From: Nocardia vermiculata NBRC 100427
Lineage (GTDB): Bacteria; Actinomycetota; Actinomycetes; Mycobacteriales; Mycobacteriaceae
Reading direction: 5' to 3'
Length of the DNA: 64,000 nt
Assembly: GCF_001613265.1 (NCBI RefSeq)
Contig: NZ_BDCA01000015.1
Location: forward strand, 62,001-126,000
Of the stretch, positions 17,738-26,799 are shown piece by piece. Under the pieces are notes generated by a model. That model was not told the origin of the DNA and made no database searches. It worked only from the letters and a program-made list of their open reading frames with translations. The translations under genes and the position numbers were made by a program. Within the stretch, counting starts at the first letter, position 1. The number at the start of each line of letters is the position of its first letter.

Positions 17738-17963
17738 TGTAACTCCCTCGCGGTTGATGAGGATTGCGTAGTCCGCGGTGAACGGAGCTCGGGCCGCAGG
17801 ATCGAGACGGTCGAGAACCGGGGCCGGCGCGGACGCCTCGGAGACTTCGGACCGCGCGTCGAACCGCGCGCTCCGGCATTCATTCGGCGACGTCCGCTCG
17901 CGGAGATTGTTCGTCTTTCCCGGGAACCGGCGCAGGGATCGAGAGGCAGGACGTCTGCAAATG

Positions 17964-17992
17964 AGACTAGATACGACAGTGCGATGAGTCAA
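17964..17992 (-). promoter_or_regulatory. Promoter of the leftward MFS/SMP-30/CitE operon
   Basis: On the minus strand TTGACT (17987-17992), a 17-base spacer and TAGTCT (17964-17969) form a good sigma-A-type promoter about 230 bases before the MFS start. The -35 box lies in the centre of the palindrome at 17974-18006. The rest of the 366-base gap up to 18103 shows no gene. Confidence 0.6.
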
Positions 17993-18006
17993 GCATCACA
18001 GTGTCG
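17974..18006. promoter_or_regulatory. 33-bp palindromic operator, left site of the TetR(18104) regulon
   Basis: Read on the minus strand, arms CGACACTGTGA and TCGCACTGTCG (9 of 11 paired) flank the core TGCTTGACTCA. The same 11-base core with similar arms recurs at 18859-18891 on the other side of the TetR gene. In both places the core contains the -35 hexamer TTGACT. This strongly suggests a common binding site for the TetR protein encoded between them. Binding itself is inferred. Confidence 0.68.
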
Positions 18007-18103
18007 ATCCAATGTGCTCTCCGTCTATCAAAGCCGCTCACCACCCCTGCCATGACGGCACTGCGCGGCCGCCGGCGGCAACTCCCAGGACTACGCTGAC
18101 GGG

Positions 18104-18739
18104 ATGGACAACACCGCATCGACTGAGTCGACGGAATTGCTGCCGGTACGCGAGCAGCAGCGATTGCTCACTCGTCAGCGCATCGTGGACGCCGCACGCA
18201 CGGTCTTCGAGGACCGCGGCTACGGCGAAGCGTCCATGGGCGACATCACCAAGGTCGCGAAGATCAACCGCTCCACCATCTACCTCCACTTCGCCAACAA
18301 GGCGGAAGTCTTCAACGAGGTGTACGAGGCAGTCCGCAAACAACAAAGCACGCGCTACTGGTCCCTGCTGAACTCCGCACTCGAGGAGGGCACCGAATCC
18401 TCGGTCCGACACTGGCTCGACAATGCGCTGACCTGGTGGGAGGACCACGCCAGGTTGCTGCCGGCCATCCACGAGGCCATGGCGAGCGACCTCGAGGTCG
18501 CCGCGCGATGGAAGGCGCAGATCGACCAACTGGCAGGCGAACTGGACGGATACCTACATACGGTCCCCCGGACCCAACGTGCGGAACGGCAACTGCGAAT
18601 CGAACTACTCATGATCCAACTCGATCAGTTGTGCTTCCGATGCATCGTGCAGAAGGTTTTCACCCTGGAGCGCGACGCACTGCTCGACGTGGTGACCGGT
18701 CTATGGGCAGACGCTCTGAACTTGAAGAAGGACCTGTGA
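18104..18739 (+). CDS. TetR family regulator of the flanking catabolic operons
   Basis: A 211-residue TetR protein. The N-terminal domain has RQRIVDAARTVFEDRGYGEA and the recognition helix region INRSTIYLHFANKAEVF (about residues 50-68). The C-terminal ligand domain is rich in tryptophan and leucine (HWLDNALTWWEDHARLLPAI). It lies between the leftward MFS operon and the rightward acyl-CoA synthetase operon and is bracketed by two matching 33-bp palindromes (17974-18006, 18859-18891). The simplest model is a repressor of both sets, and perhaps itself, released by a CoA ester or the free acid. A T-tract terminator follows it. Confidence 0.9.
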   Translation: MDNTASTESTELLPVREQQRLLTRQRIVDAARTVFEDRGYGEASMGDITKVAKINRSTIYLHFANKAEVFNEVYEAVRKQQSTRYWSLLNSALEEGTESSVRHWLDNALTWWEDHARLLPAIHEAMASDLEVAARWKAQIDQLAGELDGYLHTVPRTQRAERQLRIELLMIQLDQLCFRCIVQKVFTLERDALLDVVTGLWADALNLKKDL

Positions 18740-18767
18740 CCGATAAGTAGCAACCCCACCCCTGTCC

Positions 18768-18814
18768 GACAACGCCGAGCCGTCCACATCCGGCTCCGGC
18801 GTTGTCCTTTTTTT
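18768..18814 (+). terminator. Rho-independent terminator after the TetR gene
   Basis: Stem GACAACGCCGAGCC (18768-18781) pairs with GGCTCCGGCGTTGTC (18792-18806) with one bulged base, followed by seven T residues (18808-18814). This is the clearest intrinsic terminator in the window and isolates the TetR gene from the operon that starts at 19072. Confidence 0.88.
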
Positions 18815-18858
18815 CGAGCCCCACCGGCGACCCGGCGGTCTTCACGTCCAACTTCACG

Positions 18859-18891
18859 CAACACACTGTTGCTTGACTCACCAGAGTGTTG
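18859..18891. promoter_or_regulatory. 33-bp palindromic operator, right site of the TetR(18104) regulon
   Basis: Arms CAACACACTGT and CCAGAGTGTTG (9 of 11 paired) flank the core TGCTTGACTCA, identical to the core of the site at 17974-18006. The core again contains the -35 hexamer of the downstream promoter, so bound regulator would block RNA polymerase. Confidence 0.7.
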
Positions 18892-18901
18892 CGCGTAACG
18901 T
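18873..18901 (+). promoter_or_regulatory. Promoter of the rightward operon 19072-32146
   Basis: TTGACT (18873-18878), a 17-base spacer and TAACGT (18896-18901) form the likely promoter, giving a leader of roughly 165 bases before ATG 19072. The geometry relative to the palindrome is the same as for the leftward promoter. Apart from this and the terminator, the gap 18740-19071 holds no gene. Confidence 0.62.
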
Positions 18902-19071
18902 CGGTGTCAGATGGTGATCCCGGCGACAGCAAAGTCGCTCGGGGCCAGGTCATTCGATATCCGGAATGCGTGCGCCCACTCTGGTGCGGCGCGGCCGAGC
19001 CGAAGGCATTCCGTCCCCTGACCGGTGCGATGCCCACCGATGCGCACGAAGCAATAGGACAGGACCAATCA

Positions 19072-20661
19072 ATGAACGAGATCCGAATAGGTGCGGGCGA
19101 AACCTTTCCGGCGGCGTTGGCCGAACTGGCCGATACATTCCCCGACACCGAGGCCGTGGTAGCGCCGGAAGGACGTGTGACGTTTGCCGAATTCCACTCC
19201 CGTTGTGCGGAATTCGCGGGCATGCTGGCCCGAGCCGGGCTGCGGCCCGGACAGCGGGTCGGAGTGCTGCTGCCCAATGGCTTGCGCTGGCTGGTAGCGA
19301 TGCTGGGCGCCCAGCGCGCGGGACTGACCGTTGTCCCGATCAACACGTGGTACCGCTCCAACGAACTGGCACATCTGATCGCGACCGCGCAGCTGCGGCT
19401 GATCGTCACCGATGGCGTCGTTTTCGGCAAAGACATCCCCGCGGAGCTCGCGGCCGCAGGCCGGCCCGGAATGTACACCTCCGACACCGACGGCGGGGGC
19501 GAGGGATATCTGGGCGCTCTGCTGTGGCCGGCGGACGAGCAGTTGCCGACGTCCGCGCAGCGCGGCCCGTGCCCGCCGCCGACCTGCGCGTCTTCCGATC
19601 CGGCGATGATCCTCTACACCAGCGGCAGCACCGCCCTTCCCAAACCGGTCCCGCTCGAACACGGCAAACTGCTGCGTAACGGCCGCGCCATGGGCGACTG
19701 TATGCATGTGGTGCCCGGCGATCGACTGTGGTTCGCGATGCCGTTGTTCTTCGGCTACGGCGCGTGCAATGCGCTGCCGGTCGCGCTGGCCCACGGTCTC
19801 ACTCTCTGCGTTCAGGAGAAGGTCGACGGCGACGCGGCGTTGGCGTTCATCGAGGCCGAGCGCTGCACCGTCTTCTATGGCCTCGCCACCGCCGTGCGCG
19901 CCCTGCTGGCCGCGCCCAGTTTCGGACGGCGTGACATCTCGTCACTGCGGACGGGACCGGTGGGATTCAACGCGGAAGACAAACGGCTGGCCATCGAGGG
20001 TCTCGATATCGCCGAAGCGTGCAGCGCGTACGGAATGACCGAGTCCTACGGCTTCGTCACCATGACCGATGCACACGACGACCTGGCGGCCAAACTCGGA
20101 ACACAGGGGAAATGCCTTCCCACCCAGGCGATCCGGATAACCGATTCGACCGGTAGGCCGTGTCCGCCCGGCTCGGTAGGTGAGATCGAGATCCGCGGCT
20201 GTGTCATCCCCGGCTACCTGGGCGGCGCGGAGATCAACGCGGGCACCCGGACCGCGGACGACTGGTTCCGGACCGGCGATCTCGGGGTGATCGACGACGA
20301 GGGCCGGCTGGCGTTCGGCGGTCGGTGGAAAGAGATGCTCAAGATCAAAGGGATCAACGTAGCTCCGCTCGAGGTCGAGGAGATCGTTTCCGGCCACGCC
20401 TCGGTCGACCAGGCCTACGTGCTGGGGATCGAGACCGCCGACGGCGATCAGGAGATGGCGTGTGTCGTCGTGCCGGCTGTCGCAATCGGCGACGCGGAAG
20501 CCCTCAGCCGTACCCTCACCGAGTACATCCGCGCTCGTGCCGCCAGCTACAAGGTGCCGGCCCGATTCGTCGTCATGGAAGCGACGGCAGTGCCACAGAC
20601 CGCCACCGGCAAGGTAAGCAAGCTGAAGTTGCGTGAGCTGCTCAGCGAGGGCGTGCGATGA
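19072..20661 (+). CDS. Acyl-CoA synthetase (AMP-forming)
   Basis: This 529-residue protein is an ANL-superfamily ligase. The P-loop-like TSGSTALPKPVPLEHG (A3), SAYGMTESYGFVTM (A5), DWFRTGDLGVID (A7), RWKEMLKIKGINVAPLEVE (A8) and the C-terminal lysine in TATGKVSKLKLRELL (A10) are present. It activates a carboxylic acid to acyl-AMP, then acyl-CoA. It is the first gene of the TetR(18104)-controlled right operon, so it probably activates the acid that the AAHS-type transporter brings in. Its stop overlaps the cyclase start (ATGA). ALPKP replaces the usual xPKG in A3, a mild deviation worth noting. Confidence 0.9.
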   Translation: MNEIRIGAGETFPAALAELADTFPDTEAVVAPEGRVTFAEFHSRCAEFAGMLARAGLRPGQRVGVLLPNGLRWLVAMLGAQRAGLTVVPINTWYRSNELAHLIATAQLRLIVTDGVVFGKDIPAELAAAGRPGMYTSDTDGGGEGYLGALLWPADEQLPTSAQRGPCPPPTCASSDPAMILYTSGSTALPKPVPLEHGKLLRNGRAMGDCMHVVPGDRLWFAMPLFFGYGACNALPVALAHGLTLCVQEKVDGDAALAFIEAERCTVFYGLATAVRALLAAPSFGRRDISSLRTGPVGFNAEDKRLAIEGLDIAEACSAYGMTESYGFVTMTDAHDDLAAKLGTQGKCLPTQAIRITDSTGRPCPPGSVGEIEIRGCVIPGYLGGAEINAGTRTADDWFRTGDLGVIDDEGRLAFGGRWKEMLKIKGINVAPLEVEEIVSGHASVDQAYVLGIETADGDQEMACVVVPAVAIGDAEALSRTLTEYIRARAASYKVPARFVVMEATAVPQTATGKVSKLKLRELLSEGVR

Positions 20662-21626
20662 GCACCTCCGCCCGTATCCGGCGCACTCCGCGTTTCACCG
20701 ACCTGCCGACACTGCCTGATCGCGACGAACACCACGGCTGGGATGTGTGGGGCCATGACGACGAGCTCGGTACGCTCAACCTGATCGGCCCCGAGCAGCG
20801 CATCTGTGCGGCCCGCACCATCCGAACCGGCGCGATGATTTCGCTGAATCTCCCACTGAACGAACCGGATCCGGGGTTGTTCGACGACCGCGAGCCCTAT
20901 CAGCACATCGTCGAGGACACCGCCGCCGGGCACGACGACCGGCTCGACCACTTCTATCTGCAGGGCTCCTCCCAATGGGATGGTCTGCGCCATATCCGCG
21001 CCGGACGGCACGGCTACTGGGGCGGGCGCCAGGAACCCGATCTGGCCGGCACCGACATCCTCGGGGTCGATCGGTGGGCGGCACACGGCTTCGGCGGCCG
21101 TGGAGTTCTGCTCGACATCGCCAACTACTTGTCCGACAGGGGATCGCCGCTGTCTGCGGACGAACCGGTGGTGATTACCGCTGCCCTGCTCGACGAGGTC
21201 GCCGCCGCGCAGGACACCACCTTCGAGTCGGGCGACATCCTGGTGGTTCGCACCGGCTGGACGGAGTGGTACCGGACGCGTCCACTCGAGGACCGGGCCC
21301 GTATGCGCGGAACGATCGGCGCCGGATTCGCCTGCCCGGGACTGGACTCGTCGAAGGAGATGGCGGGCTATCTGTGGGACAACGAGTTCGCTGCCGTCGC
21401 TGTCGACAACGTCGGCGCCGAAGTCTTCCCGGTCGATCGCGAGAAGGGATTCCTGCATCGCCGCCTGATTGCACTACAAGGCATGCCGTTGGGCGAATTG
21501 TGGTGTCTCGCAGAGCTTGCCGAGGCGTGCGCCGACCGTGGCGCCTACGAATTCCTGCTGGTGTCGGGAGTTTTGCCACTGCCGGGCGGAGTCGGAACGC
21601 CCGCGAACGCCCACGCCATCCTCTGA
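20658..21626 (+). CDS. Cyclase family protein (kynurenine-formamidase-like fold), divergent metal motif
   Basis: A 322-residue member of the cyclase/formamidase superfamily (PF04199). GWDVWGHDDELGTLNLI, RGVLLDIA and GDILVVRTGWTEWYR are family landmarks. The usual metal motif HxGTHxDxxxH is reduced to SSQWDGLRH (Q106, W107, D108, H112), as in a large divergent clade. Members hydrolyse amides, lactones or cyclic substrates with Mn or Zn. It overlaps the synthetase gene by 4 bases. Similar proteins occur in two other clusters of this window (35736, 49642), pointing to a common chemical step, perhaps opening a ring or lactone. Confidence 0.82.
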   Translation: MSTSARIRRTPRFTDLPTLPDRDEHHGWDVWGHDDELGTLNLIGPEQRICAARTIRTGAMISLNLPLNEPDPGLFDDREPYQHIVEDTAAGHDDRLDHFYLQGSSQWDGLRHIRAGRHGYWGGRQEPDLAGTDILGVDRWAAHGFGGRGVLLDIANYLSDRGSPLSADEPVVITAALLDEVAAAQDTTFESGDILVVRTGWTEWYRTRPLEDRARMRGTIGAGFACPGLDSSKEMAGYLWDNEFAAVAVDNVGAEVFPVDREKGFLHRRLIALQGMPLGELWCLAELAEACADRGAYEFLLVSGVLPLPGGVGTPANAHAIL

Positions 21627-21651
21627 TCCATCACCGATGAAAGGAACCGCT

Positions 21652-22820
21652 GTGCCGCTGGGCCCGCTCCGTCAGGTTGCCGTAGTCGGGATCGGGATGA
21701 CCGAAGTCTCCCGACGCTCGCCACGCACCGCCCTGGATTTCGCCGCCGAAGCGCTGCGCCTCGCACTCGACGATGCCGGTCTGCGCCCGGGCGACATCGA
21801 CGGCCTGTTCACCAATGTCGGCTATCCGCTGGCTGTCGACTACGACCGGATGGCCGAAGCGTTCGGGCTCCGGATCCGCGCCGCGCTGCAGACCTGGACC
21901 CACGGACGGTTCGTCGGACCGGCCCTACAGGCGGCGGTGCAATCGGTCGCACTGGGCATGTCCGATATTGCGGCATGCGTTGCGGGAGTGTCATTTTCCG
22001 GGCTCGGCACGGTCGGTGGTGCGGAGGATATCGAAGGGATGCGTCAGGGCGGTGGCTCGCACGGCGAACTACCGCATTACGGCATGACCGCGCCCGGCGC
22101 CGGCGCGGCGATGGCCTTCCGACGGTATTGCGCCCGTTACGGCTACGACCCCGAGCTGATCGCCGCGGTGCCCACCGCGTTTCGCACGCGCAATCGAATC
22201 CGAACGCACAGGTGACCACTCCCCTGAGCGCCGAGGACTACCGGCGACAGCCCTACATCGTCGAACCGTTGCGTCGCCCCGATTTCGCGTTGCTCAGCGA
22301 CGGCGGTGGCTGCCTGCTCGTCACGACCGTCGAACGCGCCCGCGACCTGCGCCGCCCTGCCGTCGTGGTGGCCCGGATGCAGGGCCTGCACACCGGTCGC
22401 GACGAATTCATCTTCGCCCCACCGGGCCTCGGAGTCTTCTCCCAGAACGACACCAGGCGAATCGAGCACAATCCGGTCTACGCGATGGCCGGACTGACCG
22501 GGGCCGACGATGTCGATTCACTGCAACTGTACGACGCGTTCTCACCCAACCTGGTGTTCGTCCTCGAGCGCTTCGGCTTCACCGCCGAAGGCGAAGCGCT
22601 CGACTGGCTCCAGAACGGTCGGATCGGGCTCGGTGGCGAACTACCGACCAACACCGCCGGTGGACTGTTGTCGGAAGCACATATCTGCGGCTGGGGCCAC
22701 ATGATCGAGGCCACTCGCCAGCTCCGCGGGCAGGCCGGTGACCGCCAAGTCGACGGCTGCGAAATCGTTCAGTGGGCGACACCCTTCGGCGATTCGCTCA
22801 TCTTCACGAAGGATCGGTGA
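21652..22820 (+). pseudogene. Thiolase-like protein interrupted by a single-base frameshift
   Basis: The first frame from GTG 21652 (AAAGGA upstream) encodes a thiolase-fold start (QVAVVGIGMTEVSRRSPRTA, ALDDAGLRPGDIDGLFTNVG) and continues to AAVPTAFR. It then runs into a stop at 22215. The next frame (-1) continues with HAQSNPNAQVTTPLSAEDYR and then SDGGGCLLVTT, LQLYDAFSPNLVFVLERFGF, LPTNTAGGLLSEAHICGWGH, to a stop at 22820. Joined, about 389 residues match the full length of SCP2-like thiolases. The break is at 22183-22187, consistent with loss of one C. No slippery heptamer is visible, so this is a mutation or a base-call error. It pairs with the DUF35 gene next door. Confidence 0.75.
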
Positions 22821-22826
22821 CAGGCA

Positions 22827-23231
22827 GTGACGAACGAACGCCCCCTTCCCGTCAGGTATCCGGAGGACGTCGAACATCTCGACGGCGCGGTGAACGCCCT
22901 GCTGCGCGTACCCTGCTGCCGCACCTGCGATCAACGGTTCTGGCCGCCCGCGCCCGTATGCCCCGCCGACTTCGGCACCGACATCGGCTGGGATACCGAT
23001 CCGGGTACCGGCCGGGTCAACAGCTGGGTTCGCTTCCACAAGCAGTACTTCACCGCAGATCGGGTCCCCTACGTCGTCGTTCAGGTCCGTCTCGACAGTG
23101 GACCCAACCTCACGACCACCTGGACGGGCGCAGCGGATCCGGTCATCGGCGAGCTCGTCGCAGTGTCGTTCCGCACTGTCGGCGACGACACCGTACTGCC
23201 GGAATTCGGACCGGTGCCCACCCATGACTGA
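22827..23231 (+). CDS. DUF35 OB-fold protein with rubredoxin-like zinc ribbon
   Basis: A 134-residue protein with an N-terminal zinc ribbon (LLRVPCCRTCDQRFWPPAPV, then CP) and a C-terminal OB fold (GRVNSWVRFHKQYF, VPYVVVQVRLDSG). DUF35 proteins pair with thiolase-fold partners. In steroid catabolism the Ltp2-ChsH2 type pair acts as a retro-aldolase on acyl-CoA. The gene begins with GTG 22827, 7 bases after the thiolase stop, so the two form a classical pair. If the thiolase is really broken, this protein would lack its partner; if the frameshift is an artefact, the pair probably performs the C-C cleavage step. Confidence 0.86.
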   Translation: MTNERPLPVRYPEDVEHLDGAVNALLRVPCCRTCDQRFWPPAPVCPADFGTDIGWDTDPGTGRVNSWVRFHKQYFTADRVPYVVVQVRLDSGPNLTTTWTGAADPVIGELVAVSFRTVGDDTVLPEFGPVPTHD

Positions 23232-23280
23232 TACGCCGATCGAACGCCTCGGACATAGCAATATTCGGAGGAACCACACC

Positions 23281-26200
23281 ATGACCGATTCCGGCCGTCA
23301 CACTCTCGACGACCGCTATACCGTCGCCGACGGCGTCGTCCACCTCACCGGTGTGCAGGCGCTGGCGCGGCTGCCGATCGACGTGCGTCGGGCAGATCGG
23401 CGAGCAAGCCGTGCCACCGCGGCGTTCATCTCCGGATACGAAGGGTCGCCGCTCGGCGGCTACGACCTCGAGCTGGGCCGACAGGGCCCGCTGCTCGACG
23501 AGCACGACATCCTCTTCCGGCCCGGCGTCAATGAGGAACTCGCGGCGACCGCGGTGCAGGGCGCGCAACTGGCCGCGATCTCGTCCGACAAACGCGTCGA
23601 CGGCGTCACCGGCTACTGGTACGGCAAGTCACCCGGCCTCGATCGTGCCTCGGACGCCTTGCGGCACAACAATCTCATGGGCACCCACCGGCTGGGCGGA
23701 TCGCTGGCACTCGTGGGAGACGATCCGGCGGCGAAATCGTCGACCGTGCCGGGCAGTTCGGAGATGCTACTGGCCGATCTCGGGATGCCCACCCTGTATC
23801 CCGCCGATCCTCAGGAAGTTCTCGACCTCGGGCTCCATGCTGTCGCACTGTCGCGAGCATGCGGGCTGTGGGTGGGTTTCAAGATCGCCACCAACGTCGC
23901 CGACGGCACCGCGACCGCGCGCGTCCACCCGGACCGGATCAGGCCGATCGATCCCGACTTCCGCATCGATGGGCGGTCGTTTGCCCACGAGATGACCGCG
24001 CGCATGCTGCAACCCGACCTGGGCCGGCTCGAACGCAGCCGCGACGGCGCGCGCCTGGAACTGGCCCGCCGGTACGCGGCGGTCAACAGCCTGAACACGA
24101 TCGTCACCGAGAGCGGCGCCGATCGGATCGGAATCGTTGCCGCCGGAAAGACATTTCACGATCTGCGGCAAGCGCTGCGCACCTTGGGTCTCGACGAGGC
24201 GGAACTGGCCCGCCGCGGGGTGCGGCTGTTGCACCTGGCGATGATCCACCCGCTCGAACCCGAGATCATCGGCCGATTCGCGCGCGGCCTGCGGGAGATC
24301 ATCGTGGTCGAGGAGAAGCGTTCGTTTCTCGAAAGCGCCCTCAAGGACCTGCTCTACGGCCGCTCGGACGCACCGGCGATCAGCGGCAAGCGCACTCCGG
24401 ACGGCACCGCGCTCGTTCCGGCCGACGGAGAACTCGACCCCGACCTCATCGCTACCGCGCTGGCGTCGCGACTACGCGCGCACGGCGATTTCCCCAGCGT
24501 CGATGCGTGGTCACCGCAGCACCACAGCACGCGACCGCGCACATTGCTGCCGCTGGCGACGCGCACGCCGTACTTCTGCTCGGGCTGCCCGCACAACACG
24601 TCCACCAAAACCCCCGAAGGATCGCTGGTAGGGGCCGGAATCGGCTGCCACAGTCTGGTTTTGATGATGGAACCGGAGCAGACGGGGCAGATCACCGGCC
24701 TCACCCAGATGGGCGGCGAAGGGGCGCAGTGGGTCGGTATGGCCCCGTTCCTCACCCGCGATCATCTGCTGCAAAACCTCGGCGACGGCACGTTCCACCA
24801 CTCCGGTAGCCTCGCCGTGCGAGCCGCCGTAGCCGGCGGTGTCGACATCACCTACAAGCTGCTCTACAACTCCGCGGTCGCGATGACCGGCGGGCAGCAA
24901 CCGGCCGGTGTGCTGAGCATCGCACAGATTGTCACAGCGATGCGTGCCGAAGGCGTCCGCCGCATCATCGTCACCACCGACGAGCCTCGCCGCCTGCGCA
25001 AGTTGCGTCGTCTCGCCGGCGTGCAGGTCTGGCACCGCGACCGGGTCGAAGAGGCGCAAACCGAATTGTCGGGCACCGCGGGGGTGACGATGCTGATCCA
25101 CGATCAGGAATGCGCCACCGAGCTTCGCCGTAAACGCAAACGCGGTCTCGCGCCCGACCCCATCGAACGGATCATGATCAACGAGCGGGTGTGTGAGGGC
25201 TGTGGCGACTGTGGTGTGAAGTCGAACTGCCTGTCGGTCCAGCCCGTGGCGACCGAGTTCGGGCGCAAGACGCTGATCGATCAATCGTCGTGCAACAAGG
25301 ACTACTCCTGCCTGGCCGGCGACTGCCCGTCGTTCCTGACAGTCGTCCCCGGCAAGGCCGGCGCGGATAAAATGCTTGCCGAGTCCATCGGCGCCGATCT
25401 GCCGCAGCCCTCGGCACGGACCTCCGCCACAGCGTTCACCGTCCGAGTGACCGGGGTCGGCGGATCCGGGGTCGTCACCCTGTCCCAGATACTCGGTCGC
25501 GCGGCCACGATTGCAGGGCTGAGCGCGTGTTCCCTGGATCAGACCGGACTCGCGCAGAAGGGCGGCGCGGTCATCTCCGACATCAAACTCGGCGAAGCCG
25601 AGGCCAACAAGGCCGCCGCGGGCGAATGCGATCTGTATCTGGGCGCCGACATCCTCGTCGCCGCCGACCCCCGGCACCTGACTGTCGCCGCCCCGGGCCG
25701 TACCGTCGCGGTCATCTCGACGTCGCAGGTACCGACGGGTGCTATGGTTACCGATCCGACGGTCGCGTTCCCCGCCGAGGACACGTTGCTCGAACGCATC
25801 GCGGAAGCCACCGATCCGACAGCATTGACGGCCCTGGACGCCCGGGCCGTCTCGCAAACCCTGTTCGGCGAGGACCAGTACGCGAACCTCGTACTCACTG
25901 GTGTCGCTTATCAACTGGGCGCCATGCCCATTCCCGCCGACGCGATCGAACAGGCGATCACGCTGAACGCGACGAAGGTGAACAACAATATTCAGGCCTT
26001 CCGGCGCGGCCGCCAGTTCGTCGCGGACCGGCACGGCTTCGATGCCACCGTCGCCGCCCTGAGCCGGCAGCCACATGTACCTGCGCGGATCTCGGACAGT
26101 GCTGCGGCACTGATCGAATCCGTCGCCACGCCGGCTGGTTCCGAGCTCGATCGGCTGCTGCGCATCCGGGTGCCCGATCTCATCGCCTACCAGAACGAGG

Positions 26201-26799
26201 CGTATGCCGACCGGTACGTCCGATACGTCCGGTGGGTTCACCGTGCCGAGGCTGCGGCCGTGCCCGGGCAGAGCGCGCTGACCGAAGCGGTCGCCCGATA
26301 TCTCTACAAACTCATGGCCTACAAGGACGAGTACGAAGTCGCGCGGCTGAGTCTGGATCCCGATCAGGAACGTGCGGTGCGAGCGCGATTCGGCGCGGAC
26401 GCCACCATCTCCTACCGCTTGCACCCGCCGGTGCTGCGCGCTATGGGTATGAGCCGCAAACTCGAACTCGGGCCCTGGTTCCGGCCGGTATTCCGCACTT
26501 TGGTCGCCGGCCGACGCCTGCGTGGAACTCGCCTGGATCCTTTCGGATACGCGGCACTGCGACGGCTCGAGCGTGAACTGATCGACGAGTACCTGGCTAC
26601 CATCACCGAAGCCGTCGGCACGCTGCGGCCCGAAACCCATGCGCTGAGCGTCGAAATCGCGGAGTTGCCGGACCTGATCCGCGGCTACGAAGAGGTCAAG
26701 CTCCGCACCGTGGACGACTATCGGATCCGGCGCACCGATCTGCTGGAGAAACTGCGACGGGCCGGGACGGCGCTCACGAGCGAGGTGGGTGTGCGATGA
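23281..26799 (+). CDS. Indolepyruvate:ferredoxin oxidoreductase-type fused 2-oxoacid oxidoreductase
   Basis: This 1172-residue single chain contains an N-terminal pyrimidine/TPP-type domain (FISGYEGSPLGGYDLELG) and a TPP-binding domain (YFCSGCPHNTSTKTPEGSLV, GAGIGCH). A 4Fe-4S cluster motif follows, C638-x2-C641-x2-C644-x5-C650, and a C-terminal gamma-like domain (VTGVGGSGVVTLSQILGRAA, GLAQKGGAVISDIKLG). It oxidatively decarboxylates a 2-oxoacid to the acyl-CoA with ferredoxin as acceptor. Fused aerobic versions occur in actinobacteria and proteobacteria. GGAGGAA precedes ATG 23281. The next gene, overlapping by 4 bases, is a 2-hydroxyacid dehydrogenase, so hydroxyacid to oxoacid to acyl-CoA is the natural sequence. 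Confidence 0.92.
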   Translation: MTDSGRHTLDDRYTVADGVVHLTGVQALARLPIDVRRADRRASRATAAFISGYEGSPLGGYDLELGRQGPLLDEHDILFRPGVNEELAATAVQGAQLAAISSDKRVDGVTGYWYGKSPGLDRASDALRHNNLMGTHRLGGSLALVGDDPAAKSSTVPGSSEMLLADLGMPTLYPADPQEVLDLGLHAVALSRACGLWVGFKIATNVADGTATARVHPDRIRPIDPDFRIDGRSFAHEMTARMLQPDLGRLERSRDGARLELARRYAAVNSLNTIVTESGADRIGIVAAGKTFHDLRQALRTLGLDEAELARRGVRLLHLAMIHPLEPEIIGRFARGLREIIVVEEKRSFLESALKDLLYGRSDAPAISGKRTPDGTALVPADGELDPDLIATALASRLRAHGDFPSVDAWSPQHHSTRPRTLLPLATRTPYFCSGCPHNTSTKTPEGSLVGAGIGCHSLVLMMEPEQTGQITGLTQMGGEGAQWVGMAPFLTRDHLLQNLGDGTFHHSGSLAVRAAVAGGVDITYKLLYNSAVAMTGGQQPAGVLSIAQIVTAMRAEGVRRIIVTTDEPRRLRKLRRLAGVQVWHRDRVEEAQTELSGTAGVTMLIHDQECATELRRKRKRGLAPDPIERIMINERVCEGCGDCGVKSNCLSVQPVATEFGRKTLIDQSSCNKDYSCLAGDCPSFLTVVPGKAGADKMLAESIGADLPQPSARTSATAFTVRVTGVGGSGVVTLSQILGRAATIAGLSACSLDQTGLAQKGGAVISDIKLGEAEANKAAAGECDLYLGADILVAADPRHLTVAAPGRTVAVISTSQVPTGAMVTDPTVAFPAEDTLLERIAEATDPTALTALDARAVSQTLFGEDQYANLVLTGVAYQLGAMPIPADAIEQAITLNATKVNNNIQAFRRGRQFVADRHGFDATVAALSRQPHVPARISDSAAALIESVATPAGSELDRLLRIRVPDLIAYQNEAYADRYVRYVRWVHRAEAAAVPGQSALTEAVARYLYKLMAYKDEYEVARLSLDPDQERAVRARFGADATISYRLHPPVLRAMGMSRKLELGPWFRPVFRTLVAGRRLRGTRLDPFGYAALRRLERELIDEYLATITEAVGTLRPETHALSVEIAELPDLIRGYEEVKLRTVDDYRIRRTDLLEKLRRAGTALTSEVGVR

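Noticed and set aside
16736-18055. A 439-codon plus-strand frame
   Set aside because: Antisense to the MFS transporter and its promoter; the product is low-complexity E/R/D/Q-rich.
22175-22190. Programmed -1 frameshift in the thiolase
   Set aside because: No X-XXY-YYZ slippery heptamer or downstream stem is evident at the break; a mutation or base-call error is preferred.
22212-22820. Second half of the thiolase as an independent gene from GTG 22212
   Set aside because: The product would start in the middle of a thiolase fold; no ribosome site is visible and the joined frames match a full-length protein, so a frameshift is simpler.
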